The notes: a model not told the origin generated them from the letters alone. A DNA stretch of 64,000 nt from Musa acuminata AAA Group (GCF_036884655.1 NC_088339.1:31457001-31521000); one strand, 5' to 3'. Shown: positions 48,616 to 60,213, counted from the stretch's first letter. A program made the numbers and translations.

Positions 48616-49310
48616 CCAGATGGATTCAACTGTTTCTTTTCAACATTTTAATGCAACCTGAGTGACTTATACATTAGTGTATTTGAGAATTGCTTGATTA
48701 CTGTAAAGCATTGATTTGTTGGGGTCTTCTGATGTTATTGTGGCTGCAATGCATTATGCAGTTTCCCCAAGAATCCGACGTCTGGAGGAGATAAAGAGAA
48801 CCCACAGAGACGCTCTGCAACTTTTTTAGTCCACAAAGAAGAATACGTGGATTTCTTCGCCCGGGGAACCAATACAGGCGGCGGCCACACACATACGACT
48901 GATGACATCGGCAAGTTTTAGCAGGTATTGAACGCCCACCAGAAGCCGGTGGTGAACGACACCGAGAAAGAGGAGAGCGACGAGATCAGCTGGTCATTAC
49001 GTTTGCGGAAAAGCTTTTCGAATTTGCATCGCACAACGATGACAAAATCACAGCGGAGGAGCTGCGTAAGCGTACGCAGGACGCTATGGGGGCACTCTCA
49101 GCTGAGTCTGCCAGACGATGGGACGAACAGTCCGCCAGACGATGGGACGAACCGCCCTGGATCTTGGGCGCCCAAATAGGCCTTCCCGAGTACGTCAGGA
49201 CGATCTTAAAGGTATCTCCACAGGATGCAACCTGCTTAGACGTCGATGGTAGAAGCGTTCTCCAAGTGGTCATCGATCGTAGAAACCATACGCGAGATTA
49301 CTCTGAGACA
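48616..49310 (+). pseudogene. Broken copy of gene B (exon 5 and part of exon 6)
   Basis: 48616-48657 is exon 5 of the alpha type (CCAGATGGATTCAACTG..CTTTTCAACATTTTAATGCAAC), but its donor is CTGAGT instead of GTGAGT. Exon 6 starts at 48762. It has lost about 8 bp after CTCTGCAACTT, which shifts the frame. The ankyrin part is recognisable from 49140 (ILGAQIGLPEYVRTILKVSPQ). It has two tandem copies of CGCCAGACGATGGGACGAAC (49108-49152) and ends by deletion near 49310. Exon 7 is absent. Sequence at 49540-49620 matches the 3' flank of B. Confidence 0.85.
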
Positions 49311-50240
49311 CAATACTATTTTATTAAGGGAAAAAATAGATTAAATATCTATAAAAGATATAATCTTATTTCATTGTATTGTATCAAAAAAAGATTCATA
49401 AATAAAATATTTATAAAAAGATAAACTAAATTGACTATTGATTCTTGAAAAAGTTTCTTAAAAAGAATAATTTATTTTAAATATAATTAGTGTAATATAT
49501 ATATGAAGATTATATAAACTCCATATATTTGGTAACTTTAATCAATGTTACGAATTATTTTGATAAATTGTTAATTGGATTTATATATTATGCACCCACA
49601 GATGCATAATATATAAATGTAATTTTTGCTGGGCTCGCTAATTTAAGAAATTAACAAAAAAAGTAGAAAGATGTGATCCTAAATAGAAGAATTATGATTT
49701 TTAAATAAATTTATTTATTGAGTAATGCATGGGCATAAAAGTCACCCATTGGGTCGGAGGTGATAAGGAGAAAGATTGAAGGGCCACTCCCCTTCCTAAG
49801 TAACACAGAAGATTCTAACTTGATTTACTATAGTTTGATAGTCTAACGATCATAAAAGAGGGTTGAGAAACATCGTACAAGATATCAAAAATAATCTTTA
49901 GAAAGACCTTCACGAAGGCATGAGTGCGTGGAGTCTTCCTTTTTTATTTAAAGCCTTCAGCTTAATTAAGCAAAAAGCCGTCATGTTGCCTACTTTTGCT
50001 TTTGTATAGAGAACGAAAGATGCAGACGTGAGGGGGAGAATCGCCTTTTTGCACTTTAATACCATTGGAATAATTACCAACCATTCCGATCTAAGTAATC
50101 TTTAGCCAGCCCGAGTAGAGAATCTGAAGCTATTACCCAATGAGAAGCAAAGCTACTCGATCAAATGGGAACGAGGAAGGTGGCGTCTGTCGGTCGATGG
50201 GGACCAACTCCTTCACCTCGTCTCCTCCTCCCCGTAGCCA
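49311..50240. other. Region between the broken B copy and gene I
   Basis: AT-rich to about 49700 with a scrap of the B 3' flank. The beta upstream region follows from about 49910 (GAGTGCGTGGAGT, AAGCAAAAAGCCGTC). TATATAT near 50241-50248 is the likely TATA of gene I. No other gene seen. Confidence 0.6.
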
Positions 50241-50304
50241 TTATATATTTAGTGGTCGGTGAGAACGCAGCGAAATGAGCGGCTCCCTTCGGCGTGTTTT
50301 GTAT

Positions 50305-50349
50305 ATGACAGCCTCCTTCCAGCACCCAAAAGCCGACGCTTGCTGCTGA
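50305..50349 (+). other. Short upstream ORF at the ancestral start of gene I
   Basis: The ATG that starts C, E and H is present at 50305, but a one-base insertion (ATGACAGCCTCC versus ATGGCGGCTCC) makes it read 14 codons to TGA at 50347-50349. It is out of frame with the long ORF that follows. Confidence 0.7.
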
Positions 50350-50398
50350 TGCTGGCACCGAATCAGGGAGAAAAGTAGAGAAACTGCTGTCTCTCCCT

Positions 50399-52904
50399 AT
50401 GATGTGGCTGCCTGCAGATGGCGCAGGTGATGGTGGATCAGAGGAGCCACCGCATGTCCCGGACTTGGCGGGCTTCCACCCGCTGAACCCTACGACGACG
50501 CAGCCTGCAGATGGCGCAGGTGATGGTGGATCAGAGGAGCCACCGCATGCCCTGGACGTGGCACGCTTCCGCCGGCTGAACTCGCTCATCCACCGTGAGA
50601 ACGTGGACGCGGACGAACTTCTGAATCTTGTGGGGCGGGATAACCGCGTGAACCTCATGAATGACCCGCTGCTCAGCGTCGTCATCGCCTGCAAGAAGCC
50701 CAAGCTCGCCGTCCGCCTCATGGCCAAAATATCATCAAATGACATTCTCAAGGCCAAAAACTTCAACGGCGACACGGCGCTTCACGTAGCTGCCGCCATG
50801 GACGACCAAGAAGTGGCCTCGGAGCTGATCCGTAGGAATCCAGATCTCGTTCATGAGCGGAACGGGAAGCTGGAGATACCGCTACATAAGGCGGCCCTGT
50901 ACGGGCTGAAGGACATGTTCTGGCTGCTGGTGGAAAAGAACAGCTCACCGGAAGCCCGGAGGGAGGACGGCGCCACCATGCTGCACTGTGCCATCATGGG
51001 CAATGCGCCGGGTAACTATCGCTACATCCTCTTTCCCTTTTACACAGTTCAACTTCAATTAGCATCTCGGTACGCCTGCAGTACTCGCCTTGGAGATCGC
51101 AAAGACTTATCCAATTCAGATCGAATCCCGGAATGAGCACGCCCTCACTCCGCTGCAGCTGTTGGTGACCATTCCAGAGGCATTCCGAAGCCAAGCACTT
51201 CTTGAGGCCCTCGACTCCTTCATCTACAAATGTGAGTGCTACCCGCCTCGACTCCTTTTTCTGTACATACAGCAATAATTCTCATCGACGATGAGGCTAA
51301 AAAATCAATTAAAATGTGCATAAGAATATTCGTAGAGCTCTTTGGTTTTACATTTCAGGGATTCCCTTGGACGAGGACTCGAGTAAAATGAACAAAAGGG
51401 ATGAAGAGGTGGCACTCAACGGATCTGTATGTGGCTTATGCATGAATGAGTTTTTACATGACATTGCTTCGTATCATTAGTACATCGTTTACGTTTAGCT
51501 CTCTGATTCGGTTCTCTCTGTGGCACGCACATGCAATCTCAAGCGCATTGGAGTAGCACAAGACGATGACGTTGACCACTCGCCGATGACTTTTCGCTCA
51601 AAATTCCCATCAAACTACAGCACTCTCTTCGACCTGTTGGAGTTGATCAGCATCCCAGGTACTCGTTCCATCGTAAAGTGAAAGGTTCTTAATCTATCAT
51701 GTTATGGTTATTAAATGTAGGATTACACTGATTTATGCATGCATTTTGTCCTGCAGCTGGCTGGATTCTGCGATTGGTTTATAACATTATAAGGCAATGT
51801 GAGTTAACAGTTCTTACACCTATACTTTTCTTAGCAAATGATGAATCGCTTATAAAAATTAAAAATAATTTATGTTAGGTCTTTACGTTACATGATTAAT
51901 GATAATTGAAATGCATGCACGGGTGCAGTGTCGCCGAGAGTCCAACGTCTGGAGGGGAAGAAGAACAACCATACAGAAACTATGCACCTCATCGAATACT
52001 TAGCCATAGAAGGATACTTCCAGTTCTTTGTGCGTGGAAAAGTTCCCATCAAAGGTAGTACATTTGCTTCACGAGAGCTTGGTCCACCGGAGTCTGTACA
52101 AGAAGGTGATGCCCAAAAAAGGGACACGGAAGCCCCAGCTGCAGTGAAAGAGCTCATTAAGAGGATGACAAATAAGCTCTACAAGTTAGTGTCGGAGGAA
52201 CCGGAAACACCGGTCTCAATTGCAATCGAAGAGGCGGCTCAGAGTGTGGAGAAAGTGTTAAAGGCACTGTCACCTAGCTCGGAAGACAGATGGAACGAAC
52301 CACCCTTGATCTTAGGTGCACAAATGGGCCTTCATGATTTCGTCGGCAAGATCCTGCGAGTGTGCCCACAGTCAGCAACCTACCTGGACACGAAGGGCAG
52401 AAATGTTCTCCAAGTCGCAGTCATGTATCGTCGCGAGGAGATTGTCAAGATCATAATGGACATGAGAACCATTTTACCATCCTGGTTATTTTCCAAAATC
52501 GACCCCAAAACCGGGAACGCCATCCTGCATCTTGCTTCAGTTGGAAGCCCTGATGTAGTAAAGGAAGAGCAAGACGAACCGGATGCAATGCAACTGTATT
52601 ACGATTTAGTATGGTTTGAGGTAAAGTTGCTAAACTTTTTTGCCCCCCTCATCCTCCTCCTCCTCCAATTCTTTGACATGCTTCTCAAAAGTATTTATCC
52701 GTTCAATTCTTTGACATGCATTAGGTGTCGGACGTGGGTTCTTCATTCATTATACAAAATAACCAACAAATACTACTTTTTCCCTTCTCTCTTTGGTCCT
52801 TGTATCTTAGCGAGAACCAGGATCCAAAATGAGTGGATAGGAATCCAAATACTAATGGAATGACTTGACAAATAAATAATAAAACTATTTTATTAGTGAA
52901 ATAA

Positions 52905-52951
<47 letters not shown>

Positions 52952-53889
52952 GAGAATAGATTAGGACTCATCTAAATCCTAAACCTGGATAATTAAACTT
53001 TTTTCTTAACATCTCCTAAATCAATAAGACTCTTATATAGTTCCGATAATATTTCTTCCTTTGTTTCCTTACTGCTCCACACAATGCAACTCTTTAATTA
53101 ATTAAGATGTGATTCTTATGGTGCTCTCTTGAGGATTAAAAACCAAACACGGTACTTATTGCATTGGCAGATACGAAGACGGACACATATGTATAAAATT
53201 TATTCCAAGAAAAGCTATGATAACCATGTGATGGTAGCAGCACAATTCGTGAAACGAATAGTAATCATCATAAAGTTGCATATTGATCAAGTTGATTCAT
53301 TCATGTAGCATTTATACGCATGCAGATGGTGCAATCAAGTATTCCTAAAGAACTAGTGCATAGTCGAAATAAGAAAGGAAAGACAGCGCAAGAGCTCTTT
53401 ACTTCGAACCACAAACAGATGCGTAAGAGTTGCAAGAAACAACTAGTGGGGATTGCAAAGACATGTACAAGCGCTGTGGCAGCTGTGGTCTTCGCCATGA
53501 GCTCCTCCTTCTCCCACACCGACGATCCAAAAACTGGCGATTCACGCATGTTCAAGGCCTTGTCATACACATACGTGATCGGGTTGTCATTCGCGGCTAC
53601 ATCTCTGTTCCTGTTGCTGTCCCTCGTCAATTCATCGTACAAGGAGCAGAAGTTCCGCCGTGCCATCCCAACCAAGTTTTTCTTAGCCCGCCTCACATAT
53701 AACATGGCGTTGGGGACTCTGTTGCTGGCCTTCACATTCAACACTTTCCTGCAGATATATGGCGTGGAGGGAGCAAAGGAAAAGCAAGAGATCACATTCA
53801 TGCTGGAGATCATCGTCTGTCCAGTTCTCACTTGCCTCCTCCTCTTCTTTCCTGACGCCATATTTGGTACATTTCGTCGTTTTATTTAA
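50399..53889 (+). CDS. Gene I: divergent ankyrin-repeat PGG-domain protein (beta), 747 aa from an internal start
   Basis: Exons: 50399-51011, 51082-51231, 51359-51426, 51544-51658, 51757-51798, 51929-52620, 53326-53889 (2244 nt, closes in frame). The ancestral start is frameshifted, so I used the next in-frame ATG, 50399 (MMWLPADGAGDGG). A 93-bp tandem repeat (50411-50503 and 50504-50596) follows, duplicating PADGAGDGGSEEPPH. Ankyrin units are normal (DPLLSVVIACKKPKLAVRL, GDTALHVAAAMDDQEVA). Exon 6 is beta-like up to TKGRNVLQVA, then changes to YRREEIVKIIMDMRTIL. Exon 7 is the most divergent in the cluster: no Pro-Gly in the loop (SSFSHTDDPKTGD), shortened lumenal part, and ends IFGTFRRFI. 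Intron 6 is long (705 bp) with a (CT)n run. Either a diverging functional gene or an early pseudogene. Confidence 0.75.
52907..52948. repeat. (CT)n microsatellite in intron 6 of I
   Basis: About 21 CT units. Confidence 0.9.
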
Positions 53890-54647
53890 AGTGTCTGTAA
53901 GCATGCACCATCCCTCCACATCTATCCAGCAGCCAGCCTGATATGATAATTTCTTATGTTCTTCCGATCTGTATTGTTGTGCGTGCTTTTACTAGATTTG
54001 CGAGTTCTAGCAATTCAATAATCATAGATACGTTTATGTACCAGCAGTTCTGAGTGGACAAAACTGGATGTCAATGTGTTTCGAGTTTGCATGTGAAATT
54101 TTATGGTCGATATCTGACTTTTCAGTTGTCATGGCTTGAATATTCAGATATTACACTATGCTTATGACTTTATTACAGTATAATTTTGGTGAACTATTTT
54201 AGAATACAATACGTAGAAGCTATATTCTGAAAAGAAAAAAAAAAAGCAATTTAATTTATTTAATATGTTTTAACTTGTTTGTTATTTTTATTTTTATCAT
54301 GTCATATGCTGACCAAAATATAACCATCAACCAATGCGTTCAAGCTCACCTGCGCCACCAACTTTTTCGTTAGGCTCAATGTGTACAAAGCAGAGGTTCA
54401 CTCGAAGCATTCATATCGGATAACCAGTGATGCTATTCTTCTGCCCAACCTCGAGAAATTGTCACGAGGGTGTATTTGCACTACTCGCATCTGCTTTCCC
54501 TGCGACACATCATTGACCATCTATCGAAGGATTATGGTCACTTCCTCTTCGGATATAGCCAAACAATTATATCGAATGACAACATTGCGACAAACTTGAA
54601 GGATTGTCTACTTAGCACGTATGTTTGTACCTGATACGGTTGCTTAA
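53890..54647. other. Intergenic between I and the zinc-finger gene
   Basis: Convergent 3' ends of gene I (+) and the DnaJ-type zinc-finger gene (-). AT-rich; no coding signature seen. Confidence 0.6.
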
Positions 54648-57600
54648 TCATGTTGAATCCCTATTATTCTTCATAAAATGAAATCCCATTACATCTCGGT
54701 ATTCTCCTGTTCCGAGGCAGCGGTTACAGTGGCCAAGTCCGCTTCCGCCACAGACCTTGCACCTGCAGCAGGTCAATGGTTTTTCGGCACCAGCTCATCA
54801 GATGTAACATGCCTGAAGCAAACCGTGTACGAACAAACGTATTAACTAGGTGACTCACCATTTAGGCCATTCTCCTTTAGGGAGCATGATCAGATCCAGG
54901 CAGTTCGTCCTGCCTGCATAAATCAAGTCATAGCATGAGAAATGGACGAAAAAGATAGGTCAAAATCTGTTATACTTGTGCAAGTATAGAATGGACGAAA
55001 TCTTTGAGAGACCTCTTCCTCGACAATAGTGGCAATCAATTCTCCCACTACCATCACAGACCACACATGGCGGATCTGGTCTCTTCATTTTCTCTCTCCT
55101 AACATTTGACTGCAAGAAGGTAAAACAGAAAACTTGTTATATAAGCATAGGACTTGGTATCTTAAAAAATTTGTTGCAAGAAGACAAAAAGTTATCCGGA
55201 ATTTGGGTCTAAATCTAACTTCACTGCCTGTTCATTTCTCCAATATAGATCTCAAATCTATTTCAAGGCTTGAATATGTCAATGGATACTACTATCCTAT
55301 CGTTGCGATCCTTCAAATACCATAACTCATGCTTTCCAAACTAAGATGTCAGACTCACTCCATATTGAGCCAACTACCACAAACACAATAACATGAACAG
55401 AAGAGAGAGAAAAAAGTCTTCTTTTGAAGGGTAGACAACTAGATGCATTATTTGATAGAAACCAAATACTTTATGGTGAGTATCTGCCACATCTAACCCA
55501 GAGGTAACAACTACAAGAGTTGCTTTAAACACATTATGTGTAACCAAATTTGGAACCCCATTCTTCTTCAGGTTGACATCACAAAAACTAACAAATAAAA
55601 TAATGTCATAGGAAACCCAGGAAAAAACTCTTCAAAAGAAACCAAGATTGTTGTGCCAATCACCACATGTCAGCACATTGGAAAGGATCATGCCAAAGAG
55701 ATCCACATTTTCCAAATTAGACCATCCCAAAGTTGCTGATATATAACAGTAATTTTTTTACTAGTGTCAACTGGCATAGAGGCATGTTGACCAGCAAGGC
55801 ACAGACTCATGCAATAAAAGAAAAAGTACCCACTTATGCCCCCATGCTAAAATATAGTGATTCTTGCAAGAGATACTCACAAGTCACTAAAGATGGCAGC
55901 AGATCAGATTTTTCCAGGTACCTGCTTCTGTGCGACCTCACTTAAACTGCGTTTGGATACCCTTAAATGGGTATGGGTAGGTTCGGATAGCAAAGTAAAT
56001 ATTAATCCAGGTTTTTGATGAGTATGGGTTTTAATCATTGAGTACCCACTACCTGAATCCAAATGGGGGTTTAGTAGATTTTTCACCTCATATTACTCAA
56101 CACAATCTTTCCAATGCTTTAACCCTATCCTCTATTCTCGCTTAACCCAAAGCATATGATTTGTTTTACTTGTTGGATTATGCTACAGATTGGTCTTTGT
56201 TTGTCAATATATTAGTTGATAAGCACTTGACTGGATAGGTATATTGCCAACAAAAGGTGAGGTTTTACAGGCACCCCTTGCTCGTTTTTAGGCACCCACC
56301 AGCTTAACCTTCTTGGTTTAAGCAGGTCAGGTTTCTCCAGGATGCCCACACCTTTCTAACCAGCTTTAATCGAGTTTGACTACTCGTTATCAGGTTTGGG
56401 ATGGGTCAGGTAGGAAAGTGGGTGCCTGAATCCAAATGGAATAGGTTCAAGTGAGAGAGTAGGTAGTTGATTAGAGAGCACAATGAAAGTTCAAGAGTAC
56501 CCCACCCATTGCCATCCCCATGGGTCGTTAGTCATGGTCTATCAAATTAGCCAATTTTTCCGATTGATATAACTGAAAAAAAAGTGTTTCTATTGATATA
56601 AGCAACACTAGTTATAATAAGACAAGTTTCAAGTAAGACAACTAACATATTTAATGCACAGTTTCATGTAATCAATAACTGGCATAAAGTGTAACATTAA
56701 CAAATACATGTTTAACGTCTATCATTCCTTCATGTCCCTTCGACCTCATAGTAAAGCTTTTTAATTCCTCTTTTGCAAAAAAAAAAAAAAAAAACAAAAA
56801 TCCTTCATGTCAAATTCTTATAAAGATAAAGGTCACAAATGTCTTCATTTGACTTCCTTATGCGTCTAGTTGTGGTCTTGTTTGTTCTTTATGCACCTTG
56901 AATAACAATTTTATCTAAATCAGGAATGAATTAGACCAGATAAACATACATGCAAACAGTTTGACATGATCTTAATACTCAGCGCAATCTTATCAACATG
57001 CTTACATTATATAATATGTTGATTACAAATTGGATCTGAAACTAGTGGATAACTAACCTGACTAGTGGAATGGAGGATAATAAAATAATAAATTTATTTT
57101 CCTCATGAAAGACAATAAAATTTTTAATAGAGTCAAAGCATTGGAGGATGATTTTTCATGCTTTTCTTTGACATAGAGCATCATTCAGATCAGAACTACT
57201 TGAAACAAATAGGATGCAAGGAACTCATGGTTAAAGACTGATCATGTTCAGAACTTAACGATCTGTTGGTGATCCCTTGAAAATATACGTAAGATTCCAG
57301 TAACAGGTCCGAATTAATTGCAGCAGATTGTTCAGTTTTCTTCTAAAATGAAAGGCCAGCGCAATTGGATGTGGTAAAAGAAGCAAAGAGTTTATGATTC
57401 TAAGTTTATAATCAATGCCAAAAATCTAAGAAAGGCATTGTTTTTACTTTTTACTCTTTTTTTTTTATTATACTGTATGTAGATGTTAAAAAATTTGAAG
57501 CTTACAAATTTTGTGAAAATCCCAAAAAAGCTCATATATTAAGTTCCGTGTATTGTTCATCTTTTATTGATTATCTTTTTTTCACTTGGTTTTACTGTAA

Positions 57601-58818
57601 ACAAATCCATGTTTTTCTATCTTTATCTAATCAGATAATAATTGTTATAAAATTTTAAAGCAACATGGTTACATAATTTGAAATGAGTGGTATTTAACTT
57701 GTTGAGAAGGGGGATCTATACTCTGAAAAAGGTTTAATGTGGGTCAAAGTGTCATTTGTCATGAAAATTTGTGATGAATAATTTACTCATCAAACAGTTA
57801 TTTTATAAGTGATAATCTGTTATAAGTAGTATGAAGTTAACAACAAGTTTGTGCTATTAATCCATATCTCCTAAGTGGGGTAAAAGTTCATACTATACAA
57901 CATTGTTATGCATCTACAAACATCAGTAAAAAATGATAGAAATATGATAAAAATGGACAACATATACATAGGGACATCACAAACACTCCCAGCAAAAAAG
58001 AGTGTAAAATTGTTGATTTTTCAAATCATTGTAGCAAGCTACAATCAATGGAACCAACCAAATTACCCAGAATCATATCATTGTTAAACTAATTTGCAGG
58101 TTTTGTGATTTGTTCAGTTGTGAAGGGATAGAAATAATAACGATAGCAATCCAAAATCTTATCGTTAAATTTTTGCCCTAGTAATCATCACATATATGAG
58201 GTGTTCTAATTCAACTCAAAAAGGTCCAGATTTACATCAGAGATTCTCTAATTGCTATCGAATTTTATGAACATCAGGATTCAGCAGTTCTATTATGCCA
58301 CAAACCTAAACATCGTAATGGCTTGTATAATCATTCATTCAAGGCACAACACGCCCCCAACACAAACATGAGTATCTTTAGACAGAGGACTAATGAGGCC
58401 ATAACCATGTAAACCACACGAGAGAATAGAAATCATACCAAGAAAGTGTTCTTACACAATCCTCCTGATCGAATAGCACTACTCACCTCGCTGTAAAAAC
58501 CAGAGCCCTAGAGGTGTCACCTCGTTTTAGATCCGTAAAGATTCTCCTTTTACGTACTAAAAGCAAATCTCGACGAGAACACCACAGAATAAAGGCACAA
58601 ATGGTTTAGGGAAAAGGAAAGGAGGCGCGATGGCGATTTACCTCCGTTCGGACGATCCAGGAAGGCTTGGAGACGGCCAACCGCGAGGACCCGTTTTCAT
58701 AGCGTGGGAGGAAGACGCTCGATGAGGCGACGGAATCTCCCGGGGGCACCGGGAGGGCGGCGACGAAAGCTGTCATCGATGCGCCGTCCCATGCGCCGAG
58801 GCACGATATGGAGCGCAT
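54648..58818 (-). CDS. DnaJ-type zinc-finger protein without J domain, 147 aa, probably plastid
   Basis: Four exons on the minus strand: 58818-58642, 55109-55013, 54913-54859, 54762-54648 (444 nt, closes in frame; donors GTAAAT, GTCTCT, GTGAGT; acceptors all CAG). The ATG at 58818 opens MRSISCLGAW; residues 1-59 are rich in Ala, Ser and Val and could be an organelle transit peptide. Residues 74-129 carry four CxxCxGxG motifs: CVVCDGSG, CHYCRGRG, CKVCGGSG and CNRCLGTG, which bind two zinc ions in DnaJ/BSD2-type proteins. The middle (LIMLPKGEWPKW) and tail (EYRDVMGFHF) resemble small plant DnaJ-like zinc-finger proteins as I remember them. There is no J domain, so it would act as a zinc-finger chaperone or thiol protein rather than an Hsp70 partner. 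The first intron is about 3.5 kb. Confidence 0.85.
55110..58641 (-). other. Long first intron of the zinc-finger gene
   Basis: 3532 bp, AT-rich, with no recognisable exon. It contains a possible small inverted-repeat element (55946 to about 56066 or 56440) and a poly-A run at 56777-56795. Confidence 0.7.
55946..56440. repeat. Possible MITE-like inverted repeats
   Basis: GCGTTTGGATACC near 55950 faces CCTGAATCCAAATGGGG near 56052-56067, and again TGCCTGAATCCAAATGGA near 56424-56440. GGGTATGGGTAGG and its complement words also recur between them. Such ends are common in plant MITEs, but I could not define a target duplication. Confidence 0.35.
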
Positions 58819-59373
58819 AAATGAGGCGGCGGAGTCGACTGATGGAAGATAAGCGTAGTCTTTAATTTTCTTAGTAGTAGACCTTTTCTTTATCCATCAA
58901 TTATACCCAAAGAGTTAGCAATTTGTACGAAGAAAAATAAAACAGAAAGTGGATTAATTTGATCAAATTCTTTTATCCTCAGATTCTGTGTATTGTTTCT
59001 GATTAGATTTACCAATCATATAAATTGATAGGGGTGATGATGATTTGATCCAAATAAAAATAAATCGATCCAAAATTAAAATCGAATTGCGTCAATGATT
59101 CAAGACATGTCCTAAGAGGGTCGGTCATCTTTGCCGGTATGTATGCACTTTGTAGCAATACACTACTTGCAGAAAGCTGACAAATAACATAATTCTTGAA
59201 GGGAGAGGCCAAAAGGATAATGCAGAGTCACACAAATGAGGACTCGATGTCTTGGTTTAACAACAGCAGACTTGTATTCACAGCCACAATCCCCATTATG
59301 CTCTCATGAGATGATGAATTAAGCCACGTAGCCACCGATGATTAGGCCGAGCCCACCAGCTCCGGCGGCGGAG
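58819..59373. other. Upstream of the zinc-finger gene / downstream of the GLK-like exon
   Basis: No gene seen. The left end should hold the zinc-finger gene promoter. The right end may be 3' UTR of the GLK-like exon. Confidence 0.5.
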
Positions 59374-59547
59374 TCAGCCACAGGAGTGGGGATCAGTCGA
59401 GGGGGTGGAGGGAGGGATGGTGCAGATGCCCTGCCGGTGGAGCTCCGCGAGCACCACCTCGGCGGATGGTGATTTGAGGCCGAGGGGAAGGGGGAGCCAT
59501 GGCTTGCTCATCACATCTTTTATGGCACGATCGATCGCCTCTTCCAC
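59374..59547 (-). CDS. Terminal exon of a GOLDEN2-like (GLK) transcription factor: GCT box
   Basis: The minus strand has a pyrimidine-rich tract and CAG acceptor (59548-59550), then 57 codons and TGA. The peptide contains [20 protein letters not shown], then [18 protein letters not shown] and TIPP, and ends SCG. GLK proteins end in a GOLDEN2 C-terminal (GCT) box of the form [20 protein letters not shown]...V..EL.R.G....PP, often with a final Cys-Ala or Cys-Gly, so the fit is good. GLKs switch on chloroplast genes. No GARP/Myb or other GLK exon is seen up to 64.0 kb, where an ankyrin scrap, a broken cysteine-rich gene and a copia lie instead. This is either an orphan fragment or the last exon of a gene starting beyond the window. 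LKSPS replaces the usual LKPPS. Confidence 0.6.
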   Translation of the reverse strand: MEEAIDRAIKDVMSKPWLPLPLGLKSPSAEVVLAELHRQGICTIPPSTPSTDPHSCG

Positions 59548-59754
59548 CTGCCATTCGAATCACAAGATGCAGAGAAGAGAAAACACTTCTGTAGTGCTTC
59601 GTAGCACAGGACAACTAGTATTAACATGTGGAATGCAATGTACATTATACTTTAATGTGTTACTAATGCATGAAGAGCAGGAAGAGAAGAGTTCCGCCAT
59701 ATAAAATTTAAGATTGTCTTTTAATTGCTTGAGGTAGCAATGCAATCACAGTGA

Positions 59755-60010
59755 TTGCTGATGGCTTTGTTGCTGGCGTTCACTTGCAGCATCTTCCTAC
59801 AGATATATGGCGGGCAGACAACACATGAGAAGGACATCCTTCAACTTGTACTGGAGCTTGCCGTCTTCCCCACTGTCTTCTTTATTGTGCTCCTCTACCG
59901 TGGTGCCAATTTTGGTCCAACTTTTGCGTGTGGGTGTGACATTTAATACCACTTGTTAAGAAATAAAAGGAAAGAAACTCAAATGCCAAAAAAAAAAAAA
60001 GAAGCAGAGC
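59755..60010 (+). pseudogene. Fragment of a beta ankyrin-gene exon 7 and 3' flank
   Basis: 59755 to about 59928 encodes the last membrane part of the PGG domain as in H (LLLAFTCSIFLQIYGGQTTH, then DILQLVLELAVFPTVFF, YRGANFGP). It then jumps by deletion into the H 3' flank (CTTTTGCGTGTGGGTGTG) and again into AATACCACTTGTTAAGAAAT (compare 43071-43090). No start or earlier exon. Confidence 0.82.
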
Positions 60011-60213
60011 AACCATAAGAGTTCTGTTTACCAATAATTGGACCTTTCAAATCAACCTGGAGAAGAGGGAAGTTTCTTCGAACATTCTCAGAGATCCTTG
60101 AGGCCAAATATTCTTTGGCCAGACTGACAAAAAGTTCAACTAGTCATGACAAGAAACACTAATAAAAAAGATTCAATCTTTAATTCTCCTTAACATTCCA
60201 CTACCTTGGCACT

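Noticed and set aside
54381..54599. 72-codon + strand frame between I and the zinc-finger gene
   Set aside because: No family signature; composition like the surrounding non-coding DNA.
59393..59614. 73-codon minus-strand frame overlapping the GLK-like exon
   Set aside because: It is a different frame from the GCT-box peptide and reads through the splice acceptor; no recognisable product.
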